Source: Lophium mytilinum
Taxonomy: Eukaryota > Ascomycota > Dothideomycetes > Mytilinidiales > Mytilinidiaceae
Assembly (NCBI GenBank): GCA_010093605.1
Contig: MU004194.1
Coordinates: 74,908-138,907, forward strand
DNA: 64,000 bases
Direction of reading: 5' to 3'
Numbering within the stretch: the first letter of the stretch is position 1; every line of letters begins with the position of its first letter. A program made the translations under genes and the position numbers. This document shows, one piece after another, positions 53,937 through 64,000 of the stretch. The notes under the pieces are model-generated. The model saw nothing but the letters and a program-made list of their open reading frames with translations, was not told where the DNA came from and did not search any database.

Positions 53937-54636
53937 ATGTCCTTTATCTCTCGACTTATTCGACCATTCAGCGCAATGTCTACACCACCCACCCCACAGA
54001 CCTACCCGGCTGGGTCGCAGACAGCTACTATAGCTGCGGGATGTTTCTGGGGCGTCGAGCACATCTATCGGAAGACGTTCGCTAGCAAGGGCTTGATTGA
54101 CGCGAGAGTGGGATACATCGGCGGCGACACCAAGGACCCAAGCTACAGGAGTGTATGCAGCGGTCGGACAGGACGTAAGTATTACTTATCCAACTATTTG
54201 GGTTGCACACACTAACACACAATCTATCAGATGCCGAAGCTCTCCAAGTTATATATGACCCGGAGAAAGTCACTTATCGCCAATTGCTCGAGTTCTTCTA
54301 CAAGATGCACGATCCCACCACCGCAAACCGGCAAGGCCCAGACGTCGGATCCCAGTACCGGAGTGCTATATTCTACAACAACGAAGAGCAAGAGAAAGTC
54401 GCCAAGGACGTGACCTCCAAGGTGAACAAGGAGTGGTGGAAAGGGAAGGTCGCCACCGAGGTCCTCCCTGCAGGAGAGTGGTGGGATGCGGAGAAGTATC
54501 ACCAGCGGTATTTGGACATGAGTAAGTCGCCTCATAGTAAAAAAGAAATAGAATTATTGCTAATATATGTATAGATCCTTCGGGTTACGAGTGTCCATCC
54601 CATTTCATTCGCAAGTTCCCTGCGCTTTCCGAGTGA
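53937..54636 (+). CDS. msrA: Peptide methionine (S)-S-oxide reductase
   Basis: Three exons (53937-54174, 54231-54521, 54575-54636) encode 196 aa. The active-site motif GCFWG has the catalytic Cys36. VGYIGGD, the [18 protein letters not shown] block (across intron 1), [11 protein letters not shown] and AEKYHQRYL are all present, and the length fits the family. The enzyme reduces methionine-S-sulfoxide in proteins with thioredoxin. The first ATG (53937) gives a short basic hydrophobic leader ([14 protein letters not shown]) that could act as a mitochondrial signal; the second in-frame ATG (53976) gives the cytosolic form. Introns are 56 and 53 nt. The gene converges on the GFA-family gene. Confidence 0.95.
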
Positions 54637-54978
54637 GGATTTACCTCAGTCTCTGCGTATTTCAATTAGCGATAAAGTTATTACCACAGCTCTTCCGTCC
54701 CAATTCTTACCTCAGTGATCACATGAGCCTGGGCTTGGTCTATCATGAATTGTTCATCCTGGAGCTAGTTCATTTTATCATTCTAAGATCCATGCTTTTT
54801 CCTAACAGTAATAATCGTACCCTACTTCAATCATGCTAGCCCACTATCCAGCCAAATTCCTTCAATACCGCCATCTTACTCTACTACTGCAAACTTACAT
54901 CATTCCTACGACCCCCAAATTCCTAAACTTCCAACGCCTCGCTCTCAACTCCCCCGCATCCACGCCGTTGCCTACAAT
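54637..54978. other. Convergent 3' region of msrA and GFA gene
   Basis: 342 bp of AT-rich to C-rich sequence expected to hold both 3' UTRs; nothing else seen. Confidence 0.4.
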
Positions 54979-55551
54979 CTACTCCTCAGGCGGCATAGTC
55001 TCAAACGTCGTCGCAACCTCCTTCTCCCACGACATCTTCGCCTTCCCAAAGATCTCAGCAGCAACGCCGTTGTTCCTGAGCTTAGGCAGCAGCACGGTAC
55101 GGAGGATGTACTTGTCACCGAGGATAGTCTGGTGATGGTAGACGTGGGTAGTGCAGTTAGGGCAGTAGTAGCAGTGCACCGGCTTGCCTATCAAACAAAC
55201 ACGTGTTAGAGCTGGTTTAACAGGGCGAGCGAAAAAGCGGGATGCGAGGCATAAGATGCATGACTTACCAGACTCGCCGTAGTAGGTGTATGCCTTCAGC
55301 GCATCACCGCCTTTCCCGAGCTTGAGAGCGGAAGCGGGAATAATTTGGTTCATAGTGAACGCGCCGCCGGAGAGGTATTTGCATGTGTCGCAATGGCTAG
55401 GGAGTCACACTCAGCCTGTGTTCTCGTCTTCAGAAGATTTACTGGAAGCCGTGGGAGGCGCGTACCAAAGAACATGCTCGGTCTGGTCCTTCTCCAATTT
55501 GGCAGTCCACTCCGTCTGGCCGCAAAGGCAGCTTCCTTCATAAGTCGTCAT
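54979..55551 (-). CDS. GFA/CENP-V domain protein (glutathione-dependent formaldehyde-activating family)
   Basis: Three exons (55466-55551, 55269-55396, 54979-55187) encode 140 aa. Zinc ligands are visible in the family order: SCLCG (Cys8, Cys10), CHCDTC (Cys29, Cys31, Cys34, formed across intron 1) and HCYYCPNC (Cys77, Cys80, Cys83, just after intron 2). SGGAFTMNQ follows the second set, as expected. The founding member combines formaldehyde with glutathione, but most fungal relatives are uncharacterised, so the substrate is unknown. Introns are 69 and 81 nt. Length fits a single-domain member. Confidence 0.88.
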
Positions 55552-56945
55552 ACTGTCAAGTCTCGAAATTCAAAAGCTGTGAAATGTTCAATTGATCTTT
55601 CAGTACTTTCGAAGTGCATAGAGGGTGTTAGAGCAACTTAAATACCTCCACCACCCCGCATTCCTTTATCTTGACCCATCCTTCTAACAAAGCTCTAAAC
55701 CACCGTTCTGAGCTAGGAACTAACTCACCCCGCTTGGCCTCAACAACACCCAATGATATTGGACTTTAAAGTTAAACTAACCACTCCTCCGCCCTCTTAC
55801 ATCACGCCCTACTCATCATCGCGCGGCGAGATCCGCCCTACCGGGATGACGACATATGTTTTACAGTAGAGCTAGACCCACACTCATATAGAACTTTATA
55901 TCCAGTAAAGCATGCAAGGCTAGATTGGGCTCCGCGGAAGGAGCGTGGTTTGGCCTCGGCGGTGATTAGCGCAAAACGTCGATGATGGCTCCGTGGAGAT
56001 GGATATTGCACCAATTGGGTGCGATCTGCGGATACCTATTCCTTTCGAAAGTAAGGTATTTGAAATATCACGTCTGAGGGAGCTGGATCTGGGCTGTCAA
56101 GGGATAGTAGGTAGTCGGTCACGGCTCTTCGTGCGCGGCTCCGATCCTTGCGGGACGGCGTGTAAAGTGGCATGTAGCTAGCTTCCAGATAAGCAAGTAG
56201 ATTCTTGTATTTGGAATAGGGAATGTATAAGACAACTGCTGGGTTTAGTGGGATGTGGGGCTTTGGGTACAGCTTGCTGATTCGTGTAGCATGCATCCTT
56301 GCTCTAGACATCAGATTAGGGCTCCAGTCCGCTAAGCTTGAATGGAAGCATCGTTCTACTAGGATTCTACAACCTTGTTCTGCTTGATAAGAGAGTTACC
56401 AATGAAGCCCCTAAATGCGAGAGCTTGTTAATAAGCAAGAAGGAACAACAGTCTCTGTTACAAAGGTAGTCTCTAGAGTCTTAGAAAAACTTGACTCGCC
56501 ACTTCAGACAAGAATTTCACAGCTAACTACACATGATGCAGTGATTTTACACAAATTAGTCACTGGCACGAGGAGCAAGTTCTTGTTGTTGAATCTTTAT
56601 TATTGAAGTATTCTTCAGGTGATTTGAGTCGCTACGTTACTTAGGAGAGTCAAGTGAATGATCCCCGTAGAGTGCGCAGTATTAGACATTCCCAGCGATC
56701 AGCTAGAAAGCGTCAATGTGCACACTATACGCCACGCAGCATGTAGAGACACAGAGGTCCGATTAATCATCCACTGCTCATGCACCCCCATTCAATACAC
56801 ACGTAAGTTAATTCTCCACTGCATCGAAGTCTCAGCTAGAAACATACCCTCAAACTGGAACTCATGCCATTGTCCAAGTGACCTCATCGACATGTGTATG
56901 AGTGGACGCCCCGTCGTGATCGCATGTTTGAACTGGAAAAGCTGC
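55552..56945. other. Gap between GFA gene and disordered repeat protein
   Basis: About 1.4 kb. The part from 56400 to 56640 is AT-rich. A 91-codon minus-strand frame (56036-56311) is unsupported. No repeat recognised. Confidence 0.4.
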
Positions 56946-59657
56946 CTAGTCATCATCATCTACAACACCTCGGTCTCGCATCTCCAGATTCTGCTTGACC
57001 TTGGTAGACGCACGAACAGTTCGGCCGCGCGAGGTAACTTGCTGATCCGCAGTACCGGAATTCGGGCTGACTTTGGGAGTGGCTGAGGCCTTGGAGCCTG
57101 CGACAGAAGAGCGAGTCCTGGTACTAGCCGCGGCTTTGGAGGCAGCTGGAGCAGGTGGAGTAGCTGGAACCTCAGCACCGAAGGCAGAAGAGCGAGTTCT
57201 CTTATTGGAGGTGGTTTTGGGAGCGACGAAAGCGGCGAAAGCAGTGGGAGTAACTGGAGCGTCAGACGCTGCGGTAGAACTCCGAGCTTGAAACCGGTTT
57301 CTCTTTTTCTTTGGGACTGCCTCCTTATCCTTCGGCACGAAGCGACCTCCTGCACGCTCCGCCCGGTTGGCCCAATGAAGGGCATTTTCCTCAGTCGAGT
57401 CTTGCGGGCTGCCTAGCTCGATCCTACCACTGTTTGCTGTGGACTGCTGGACTTCTACCTCTTCCACACCCGATCCGAGCGAGGAGCTCCACTTGCGCTT
57501 TCTTCCATTGTTCGAAGTCTCGCCATCGCTCTGCACGGATGGAGAAGAGTCAATAGCGATTGCATCCTGTGGTGTAGTCCCCTTGCTGCCGCTGATACTC
57601 TCAGGTGGCGTGAGTTGAGCCATGCCATTGCGTTTCACTGCATCGTCGTTATTCATGGCGATGATGATTCGCTCCAAACGTGTAGAGCCCTTGATTTTCA
57701 TGCGCGCCTGGGCCTCGTTGAAAGCCATCAGGACGCGCTCACCTGCCTCCATACCCCCCACCTTAGTAGGCCCACGAACCCGACGACGTGGCCTCGAAGA
57801 TACGGGTGCAGCGGCTCTTGGTGCAGCGGCTTTTCCTTTGGTGGAAGTCTGACGCGAGGTCGAGCGAGAAGAGATGCGCGATTCGGCTAGGGAGAGCGAG
57901 GTGTCTGGGGTCGCGGTAAGGGTCGACGGTGTGGCTTTCGGTTTGCGGGTCACATTTGGAATGTGCTTGGCTAGGTACTTAGTCGGAGTGTGAAGCGCGG
58001 TACCGGCTAGAAGTTTGAGATTGTAGGTGCTGGGTGTGTTCGAAGTCGTACGTGTTGACTGACGTCGGGCTTCCTGGATACCCTTCAGCTCCGGCTTCGA
58101 TTTCTGTCTCACACGTCGGGGCACCTGCTGAACCTCCGGCTCGGACTGAACATCTTCTGGGTCCGGCTGGAACTCTTGAATAGGCATAGGATGAGTTGGG
58201 TCAACTGGACCATCCTCTGGAGAGATAGGCTCCGGAGTCTCCTCTTGGTCGGTCAACGTAGAAACAGATCCAAATGAGAAAGTTCGCACCATTGCATTCT
58301 GGTTTGAAGCTGCAGTGTTTCGCTGCAGAAATGGTTGGGTCGAGGAGCTCGGCTTCGGCTGAGCAGTAGTCTGAACCCCCGGAATTGCCTCCTGCTGTCT
58401 TGACGGCCGAACCTCTGATTGACGGTCTGGCTGTTGCTGAGATGCGATCTCTGGTCGCTGCTCTGGCTGCGTAGCTGGGCGAGATTCTGTTTGACTACCT
58501 GGCTGCTGAATTGAATGCTCTGCATCTCGCACTGGATGATTCTCTGATCCCTTCTCCGGCTGCATAGTTGACTGCATCTCAGGTCGCGTGATGGGCTGTT
58601 GCGTTCCATTTTGCACATATGGCGAAGGCACTGCCCGCTCCGATGTCGAGGGCACTGGCTGGCCAAACGCCAAAGATGCTGGCGGGGTGAACGACGAACG
58701 CGCTGATTGCATCGCTCCTGGCTGCTCCAACCGCTGGTCTGCCACTCTGTACTGCATCGGCCGTGAATCAGGTCTTGAGGGGAAAGTCCCAGGCGTCTGG
58801 AAATTGTTCGCAGTTGCAGTGATCGCTGGCTGGAGACGGAGACCTATCTGTGCGCGACTGGCACGGTCAATTATCTCCTTGGTGGACGTGGACGGCGAGA
58901 GATTTTCGATAAACGAAGCACGATCGGCGGGCGCAACTGGTGGAACTCCCCTAGGTGCCCTACTGGAGAGATCCACGCCTGCGTTCTTCAACATGTCCTG
59001 GGTTGCTGGGGAGAACCCGCTGAACAATGTGGAGTGCGCAACTGGAGAAATGCCGGACCTAGAGGCTAGCTCTTGACTTGATGAGGGTTGTGCAGCACCG
59101 GAAGCTTGACCCATGCGTTGGATATACGAGGCCGAAGACGCATGAGTAGTAGTGCTAGGAACCCCATAAATTGGCACCTGTGGTTCCTCTTTAGCAGGAG
59201 CGTTTCCTGCGCTTGAATGCGCCAGCGTAGTCCCGTTCATGCTCACCCTATTGATAGTGCCGTCGACTTGTCCAGATGCAGGCTGCTGGGCAAACGCAGA
59301 CGGAGTATAGCCGCTACCGCGCCTCTGTACTGGCGGTGTAGAATTTGTATACGGAGAAGGCACACCGCGGCTGGGTTGCGTAATGTATGGGTACTGGGTC
59401 GAGCCATTCTCCGTGCGCTGGCCAGTGTAGTTCATATCCGCCTGGGCTGTCTGTCGTATGGGCACGATGGATGAGTCCATAAGCTTCTCATGCAGTCGCT
59501 GCACACCGGCTCCGAACTCAAGAAGTTCGGCATAGGATATGGTCTGCTTGGTCTGGGTGCTGGGTTTATTGCAGAGGCGGTCGAATTCGCGGGTGAGTTC
59601 GAGGGAATGGTCGTGTATGTTGGGCGGCCATTTGATGGCCCCTCGCGGCGGCGCCAT
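56946..59657 (-). CDS. Large disordered protein with Gln/Pro-rich and basic repeats (903 aa)
   Basis: A single exon; start chosen at 59657 (MAPPRGAIKWPPNIHDHSLE), since the 50 residues upstream in frame are His/Arg noise. The first ~65 residues look folded (KWPPNIHDHSLELTREFDRL; ISYAELLEFGAGVQRLHEKL). The remainder is low-complexity: Ser/Thr/Pro-rich, then a Gln/Pro/Arg/Glu-rich region (about 370-470) with RPE/QPE words, then basic patches (SRPRRRVRGPTK). The C-terminus has three ~28-residue repeats with RTRSS and ATP cores, and ends in DDDD. A nuclear or chromatin-associated role is suggested by composition only. No domain was recognised. Confidence 0.65.
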   Translation of the reverse strand: MAPPRGAIKWPPNIHDHSLELTREFDRLCNKPSTQTKQTISYAELLEFGAGVQRLHEKLMDSSIVPIRQTAQADMNYTGQRTENGSTQYPYITQPSRGVPSPYTNSTPPVQRRGSGYTPSAFAQQPASGQVDGTINRVSMNGTTLAHSSAGNAPAKEEPQVPIYGVPSTTTHASSASYIQRMGQASGAAQPSSSQELASRSGISPVAHSTLFSGFSPATQDMLKNAGVDLSSRAPRGVPPVAPADRASFIENLSPSTSTKEIIDRASRAQIGLRLQPAITATANNFQTPGTFPSRPDSRPMQYRVADQRLEQPGAMQSARSSFTPPASLAFGQPVPSTSERAVPSPYVQNGTQQPITRPEMQSTMQPEKGSENHPVRDAEHSIQQPGSQTESRPATQPEQRPEIASQQQPDRQSEVRPSRQQEAIPGVQTTAQPKPSSSTQPFLQRNTAASNQNAMVRTFSFGSVSTLTDQEETPEPISPEDGPVDPTHPMPIQEFQPDPEDVQSEPEVQQVPRRVRQKSKPELKGIQEARRQSTRTTSNTPSTYNLKLLAGTALHTPTKYLAKHIPNVTRKPKATPSTLTATPDTSLSLAESRISSRSTSRQTSTKGKAAAPRAAAPVSSRPRRRVRGPTKVGGMEAGERVLMAFNEAQARMKIKGSTRLERIIIAMNNDDAVKRNGMAQLTPPESISGSKGTTPQDAIAIDSSPSVQSDGETSNNGRKRKWSSSLGSGVEEVEVQQSTANSGRIELGSPQDSTEENALHWANRAERAGGRFVPKDKEAVPKKKRNRFQARSSTAASDAPVTPTAFAAFVAPKTTSNKRTRSSAFGAEVPATPPAPAASKAAASTRTRSSVAGSKASATPKVSPNSGTADQQVTSRGRTVRASTKVKQNLEMRDRGVVDDDD

Positions 59658-60072
59658 CGTCGCGCGAGGAAGATCGCGAAGGCGACCGACCGTGACGGTA
59701 GGTGGATGTCGAGGGTGTTGGTGAAGTGAGTGGTTGTGAGGACGGGTGGGATGTCGAAGTTTAAAGTTCCTCTGGCCGCCGTGACGCGAGGGGCACGTGT
59801 GATCCACTTTAAATCGCTGGCCCGAACACCAACACGGGGCCGTCAGTGCACCGAGATACCATCAGCATATGCGCATGGGAACTGCCGAGCTGGATTTCGG
59901 ACTGCATGCACGTTGAAGAAGTGTATGTGGATGATTTTATTGTTTGTTGTAGAAGTGATGTTTTGCTAGACAACCCGGACTCTGGCCACTTCGTAGCCGA
60001 CCCCTTCCCAGGGTGACTCCATGCCTGCCTAGTCCACTGTCACCTAATCCTATGCAGCTCGCTTTGCCCCTT
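59658..60072. other. Gap between amidase 3' end and disordered-protein promoter
   Basis: 415 bp holding the promoter and leader of the 903-aa protein and the amidase 3' UTR. Nothing else seen. Confidence 0.4.
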
Positions 60073-61905
60073 TCAGTCAATCTCCAGTAGCTGGTATGCT
60101 TCGCCACGGGATTCCAGTGCTGACTCGATTCTGTCCATCACTGACAGCACCTTCTCCTCCTCCAGCCGCTGGCCAACAACCTGCACTGCTACAGGAAGCC
60201 CATCCATCTTAGTCGCATCATAGTGCATGTAAGCGCCTCGTGCAACGCCATTTAGCTTCTTCAAGTTGAAGGATGCTGGAAGCTGGTCCAGTGTCTTGTC
60301 CACGTGAGTCACGGGCATGATGCCGCATGTGTAGTCCAGCTGCCCCATATTAGTCGAAAGCTTAGTCAAGCGGCGAGCTCACTTACAAGGTTGAATAGGA
60401 ACGTGTATCCGCAGCTGCTAACAGCATCCTTCATGCCATTATGAGGCACTGCAGGTGTAGCATTTGGAACTGTGATCATGAAGTCCATTTTCGCCTCCTC
60501 TTGCCACCACGCATGCCAGTTCGCCTTGTAGGCCTCGCGCTTGGCCACAAGCTGCCAATTCTCAAAAGCACTCTTCTCAGACCACCCTTGAAGAAGGCCA
60601 GCCCATATGCTGTCCTTCTTGACGTGTTTTACCCATAGATAGTAGAGGTATTTGATAGGTCGAGGAAGGTGCATGTAGAAAGACATCTGGGCTGCGCCTG
60701 GGTCATTCCACTCACCAGACCGGAAAAACGAGCTAAAAGTTCGGGTGCCGTCCGCGTTGAGAAGCTGAGAGGCAATGACGAGGGCCTCGTACGGGGATGG
60801 GGGGTTTATATCGAAGACTTCGTGTCCTTCGGAAGAGAGTGCCGTGGCAACTTGATCTAGGGCTCGGGCACAAGCTGGAGCTGGAGTGACGACACCATCG
60901 TCCCTCAGAACGCCCACTCTGAACTTCTTCTTCTCCTTGTACTCTGTCGCAACTTCCTCTCGCCACTCTAGCGGATGGACCGTGTGGTCGTACTTCCAAG
61001 GCTTCATTCCAATAAAGCTTCGGGTGAAGTAGGTCAGGTCGTTGAGTGTTCTCGCCATCGGGCTAAAGACGCTTGGGATTCCCTCTTGGCCTGGCATGCT
61101 GGTGTCGTTGCCCATCTTTGGCCACCTACCAGTGGAGCAACGGATGGAATAGCAGCCAGAAAAGTGAGCAGGTGCGCGTACAGAGCCAGCGACGTCTGAG
61201 CCAATGCCTATGCGACTACCGCCAAAGGCGAGAATAGCACCTTCTCCTCCCGTTGAGCCACCGGGCGAGTACTTGTTGTTGTGTGGGTTCGTGCAGCGGC
61301 CCCAAACATCGTTAGTAGACTCGAAAGAAAGCAGAGTGGTTGGCAAGTTTGTCTTCACAAAAGGCACAGCGCCTGCGGGTGTCAGATGCGCGCTAGAAGG
61401 GTTGAAAGATGGGCCTACCAGCGTCCTTGAGAATCCTGACCATGATTCCATCTGCGGCATACGGCTTTCCTGTTTTGCAGGAGTATCCAACACTGGTATC
61501 AAAGCCCTTGACAACGACGGAGTCTTTCAGTGAAACGGGTATACCAGCAAGAGGCCCCTTCAAGTTGACTTCCTTCTGCGCCCATTCTTCGGCCTCGGGA
61601 AATAGAATCTCTGTCACGCAATTGGTCTTTTCTTGGGCTTTCAGTGCAACCTTGCCATATGTTCGGAGGATATCCACGGGGTTTGTGATTTGTTTGTGGA
61701 CCTCTTGCACGAGCTCTTGAATAGGCTTTCCTAATATGGTTCGGTCTTCTGACGAGAGGGGAGAGAGATAGGCTGGAGGAAGTGTTGCAATCTTAGATGC
61801 GCGCTCATTCTGCTTTCGCGTGCTGTAGTACTTGTCAGTGTTGATCGCAAAGCTATGCCAGGACTGCGACACTCACCAGTCGCGGTGGTGCTGTGACATG
61901 AACAT
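60073..61905 (-). CDS. Amidase (amidase-signature family, acetamidase-like)
   Basis: Four exons (61877-61905, 61419-61822, 60387-61372, 60073-60339) encode 561 aa; introns are 46-54 nt. The Ser-cisSer-Lys triad is visible: Lys109 in PVSLKDS, Ser184 in GGSTGGEG and Ser208 in GSDVAGSVR. The 75- and 24-residue spacings equal those of mammalian FAAH. The second Ser of the usual GGSSGG is Thr here. The family hydrolyses small or fatty amides to acid plus ammonia; fungal relatives let acetamide and similar compounds serve as nitrogen sources. The substrate is not known. Start 61905 gives MFMSQHHRD; the second ATG is two codons later. No signal peptide is seen. Confidence 0.92.
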
Positions 61906-62994
61906 TGCGTCGCTCGCTGCTATAGAGAATTAATGTTTGGAGGGGAGAGCTGGAGTGAGCGGGGAGAATATTAAGAAAGAGACGGGTAGCAGCGGGGGAG
62001 CTCTGGAGCTATCCGTCTTTGTAAAGGCGCGTGGGCTTCTCCGAGCGCGACGGCATGCTGAAGCCGCAGCTATCCCGCAGATATCGCGAGGACCTGCCTA
62101 TCACAGCGGCAACGAGAGTGGGAGTGTGGAGTTGCGTCGTACCTGACCTCACGTGCTCTGCAACACTTCTTCACTTCTTTGTTACGAGCCTATGCTGACT
62201 TCTCTCGCAGTGAGGTGCAAATTGGGGGCCTTTGCTGCGCACGAATGTTCTCCTTACTCGTTACCTTGTGGCGATCCGAATTACTCAGTCTTCCACTCAG
62301 CACTCACGACCTCATGGACGAAGCATACTAATGCTGGATTGCAGCAGACTTATATGGCTGCAGTTCGCGTTCCAGCAATCAGAGAGCAGCCACGAAGCTG
62401 GTCACTGCTCTGTTGTCAGTGCAGAGGTCTGGGCACGGCAAGAATTGGCTGCCATCCAGCGCGTCGCACAGAGCTTTGCCAGCCTCATCTTCTCTCAACC
62501 ATCAGGCCAAACAGCTAACACGCGCCACCGTCCCGGAGCCTCTCATTGAGCCTCATGGCGATCTAATGATAGCTCCCGCGCGCCCTATCCTCTATGCTGG
62601 GCGGAGTGGGTCGCGGCATGCGGCGAAACACCCGCATCCTCAGCCGTCGACAACTGTAACCCAGCGAACCCAAAGCCCGTTGGTGTGGCTTGCCCTCCCG
62701 GCCAGCCGCCAGGCATCTGCGCGATGTGAGTGGCTCTCGACTAGCTATGCGGCGAGTGGGCGAGAAGTGTTGTTTATGCTGTAGCCGCCCACTCGCGTCG
62801 CTGTCTTTGCGTCAAACTCTCGCTAGATCGGAGAATTTCTGGGCAAGGCCATTCGCGCTGCTGATTGGCAGGCCCAGCGACTACTCACGATCTGATGAAA
62901 CGACCACCAAGCACAGATGTCGACAGGAATAGCAATCGCCTGTCGTTGTGGGCTGGCAACTGACTTGTGCCAGACATCTCTAGATATATAAACC
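61906..62994. other. Gap upstream of the MARVEL-like gene
   Basis: About 1.1 kb between divergent genes. No supported coding sequence. Confidence 0.4.
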
Positions 62995-63002
62995 ACGTAG
63001 AC
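62995..63002 (+). promoter_or_regulatory. TATA box (TATATAAA) of the MARVEL-like gene
   Basis: TATATAAA lies about 290 bp before the ATG at 63294, followed by a long CT-rich leader without an obvious intron. Confidence 0.5.
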
Positions 63003-63293
63003 GCTGCGGTTTGTAGCTCCCATCATCAACTCAACAAACCAGCTCAGCATTTCCATCTCTTGACGACTTTCCTTCCGTCTTTTTTCCTTGCATCTCTTTC
63101 TGTTTTCGGGTCAGGCCTCACTCTTTCACAAAAGTCTTCTGCCAGCACTTGCATTCTCTTCTATCTGCCGGCAGATCACGATCCATTCTTTGCTACTTAA
63201 GCTGTCCTCCTGACCGTCAACTGTCGTTCCGCACTATCTACGCTTTTGCAACCACACACTTTCTCTACAACCACCACCGCCAACTCAGCCATC

Positions 63294-63950
63294 ATGCCTG
63301 TCCCATCCTATGGAGCTGCTCCCCTCAGCAAGACCTTCCTCCTCGTGCGCATCCTCCAAGTCGTCGCCATGATCTCCATCGTCGGCATGACCGCCAACTT
63401 CGTCTCCTTGATCGTTTCCAGTGGCATTGAGCCTCCCAAGGAGTTCGTGGGAACCCTCAGCGTGGTATGTACCTCTCTGATCCTCAATATTGTGCAACAC
63501 AACCTAACTAAACATCTCCAGACCTGTATCGCCACGCTTTACTGCCTCGTCAGCATCGCCTTCTACTACTCCGAAGCCAACCTCGGCCTCTTCGTCATGT
63601 CCGGGTTCGACTCGCTCCTGCTCATCGCCTTCATCGTCGTCGCCGTCACCGTCGGCAAGCCGCTCTCTTTCCTGAACTGCTATGTTATCGGCAACGCCTC
63701 CAAGGAAGTCGAGGCCGCGTCCGCCTACGCCTTTACCGAGTCTGTCACCCAGAACCTCAATATCGTGGGCAACAAGCTGTACCTGGGCAACTGGGCCGGC
63801 GCGACCAAGGCCAACTGCTTCGAGACCAAAGCGATCTGGGGCCTGAGCATTGCACTGTGCCTGCTCTTCACGACCTCGTGCATTCTCCTCCCGACGCTCT
63901 TTTACAAGAACAAGAAGGCGGCTGCGGCGCCCAAGTCGGTGGATGTTTAG
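63294..63950 (+). CDS. Four-TM MARVEL-like membrane protein
   Basis: Two exons (63294-63464, 63522-63950) encode 199 aa. Four hydrophobic helices are visible: about 15-42, 58-75, 82-104 and 164-186, with short loops and both ends cytosolic. This is the layout of fungal MARVEL-domain proteins, which sit in the plasma membrane or secretory vesicles. The loop between TM3 and TM4 holds a Cys-containing stretch (SFLNCYVIGNASKEVEAAS and KANCFETKAIW). The 57-nt intron is a multiple of three and stop-free, so it could be misread as coding; removing it joins LSV to TCIATLYC. Start 63294 is the first ATG in good context (GCCATCATGCC). Confidence 0.82.
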   Translation: MPVPSYGAAPLSKTFLLVRILQVVAMISIVGMTANFVSLIVSSGIEPPKEFVGTLSVVCTSLILNIVQHNLTKHLQTCIATLYCLVSIAFYYSEANLGLFVMSGFDSLLLIAFIVVAVTVGKPLSFLNCYVIGNASKEVEAASAYAFTESVTQNLNIVGNKLYLGNWAGATKANCFETKAIWGLSIALCLLFTTSCILLPTLFYKNKKAAAAPKSVDV

Positions 63951-64000
63951 AGCGGTGGCACTGACGCACTTATGGAGGGTTTTGAGGAAAGGAGCGACCA

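Noticed and set aside
1-64000. CRISPR arrays, retroelements, intact transposons, secondary-metabolite cluster
   Set aside because: No regularly spaced identical repeats, no reverse transcriptase, integrase or transposase motif, and no PKS/NRPS or terpene core enzyme were seen.

Overview
This window looks like nuclear DNA of a filamentous ascomycete (Pezizomycotina; a Dothideomycete is my best guess, from overall gene style only). The signs are 46-103 nt GT-AG introns with CTRAY-type branch points, CT-rich leaders before start codons, and fungal families such as NUC-1-like bHLH, TRI12-type MFS, SAT4/rhodopsin-like membrane protein, DUF4360, MARVEL-like and DUF7730/F-box-like proteins. All exon structures were read by eye from splice consensus and reading-frame continuity.

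Layout. 0-11 kb holds core genes: the 5' part of an MFS transporter (minus, cut by the window edge), eIF3a/TIF32 (minus) head-to-head with the heterotrimeric G-protein gamma subunit (plus), then a NUC-1/Pho4-type bHLH phosphate regulator (plus). 11-19 kb is gene-poor. It holds a mirrored polypyrimidine/polypurine tract and a heavily decayed ~188-bp tandem repeat array (about 13.0-15.8 kb). 19-25 kb has a 72-aa small protein, a disordered protein and two neighbouring minus-strand genes that share an unfamiliar Cys/His module, with an AT-rich island between the disordered protein and that pair. 26-31 kb has a cupin, a tail-anchored protein with four PPxY motifs, and a seven-TM fungal membrane protein. 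33-41 kb has three proteins: a conserved fungal nuclear-type protein, a DUF7730/F-box-like protein, and a protein built on a triplicated ~55-aa module whose promoter contains a 23-bp hairpin with opposed CCAAT boxes. 40.7-41.9 kb holds two nested tandem-repeat systems. 43-64 kb has an amino-acid permease (with a GC-AG intron and a 10-nt exon), kinesin-8, a DUF4360 secreted protein interrupted by an in-frame TAA, MsrA convergent with a GFA-family protein, a disordered repeat protein, an amidase, and a four-TM MARVEL-like protein.

The genes do not form one pathway or a biosynthetic cluster. Housekeeping genes (eIF3a, G gamma, kinesin-8, MsrA) alternate with long repeat-bearing gaps and lineage-restricted genes. 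The most unusual items are the two Cys-module genes, the triplicated-module gene with its hairpin promoter, the 188-bp array, the PPxY tail-anchored protein and the interrupted DUF4360 gene. No tRNA, rRNA, CRISPR array, retroelement or intact transposon was recognised.
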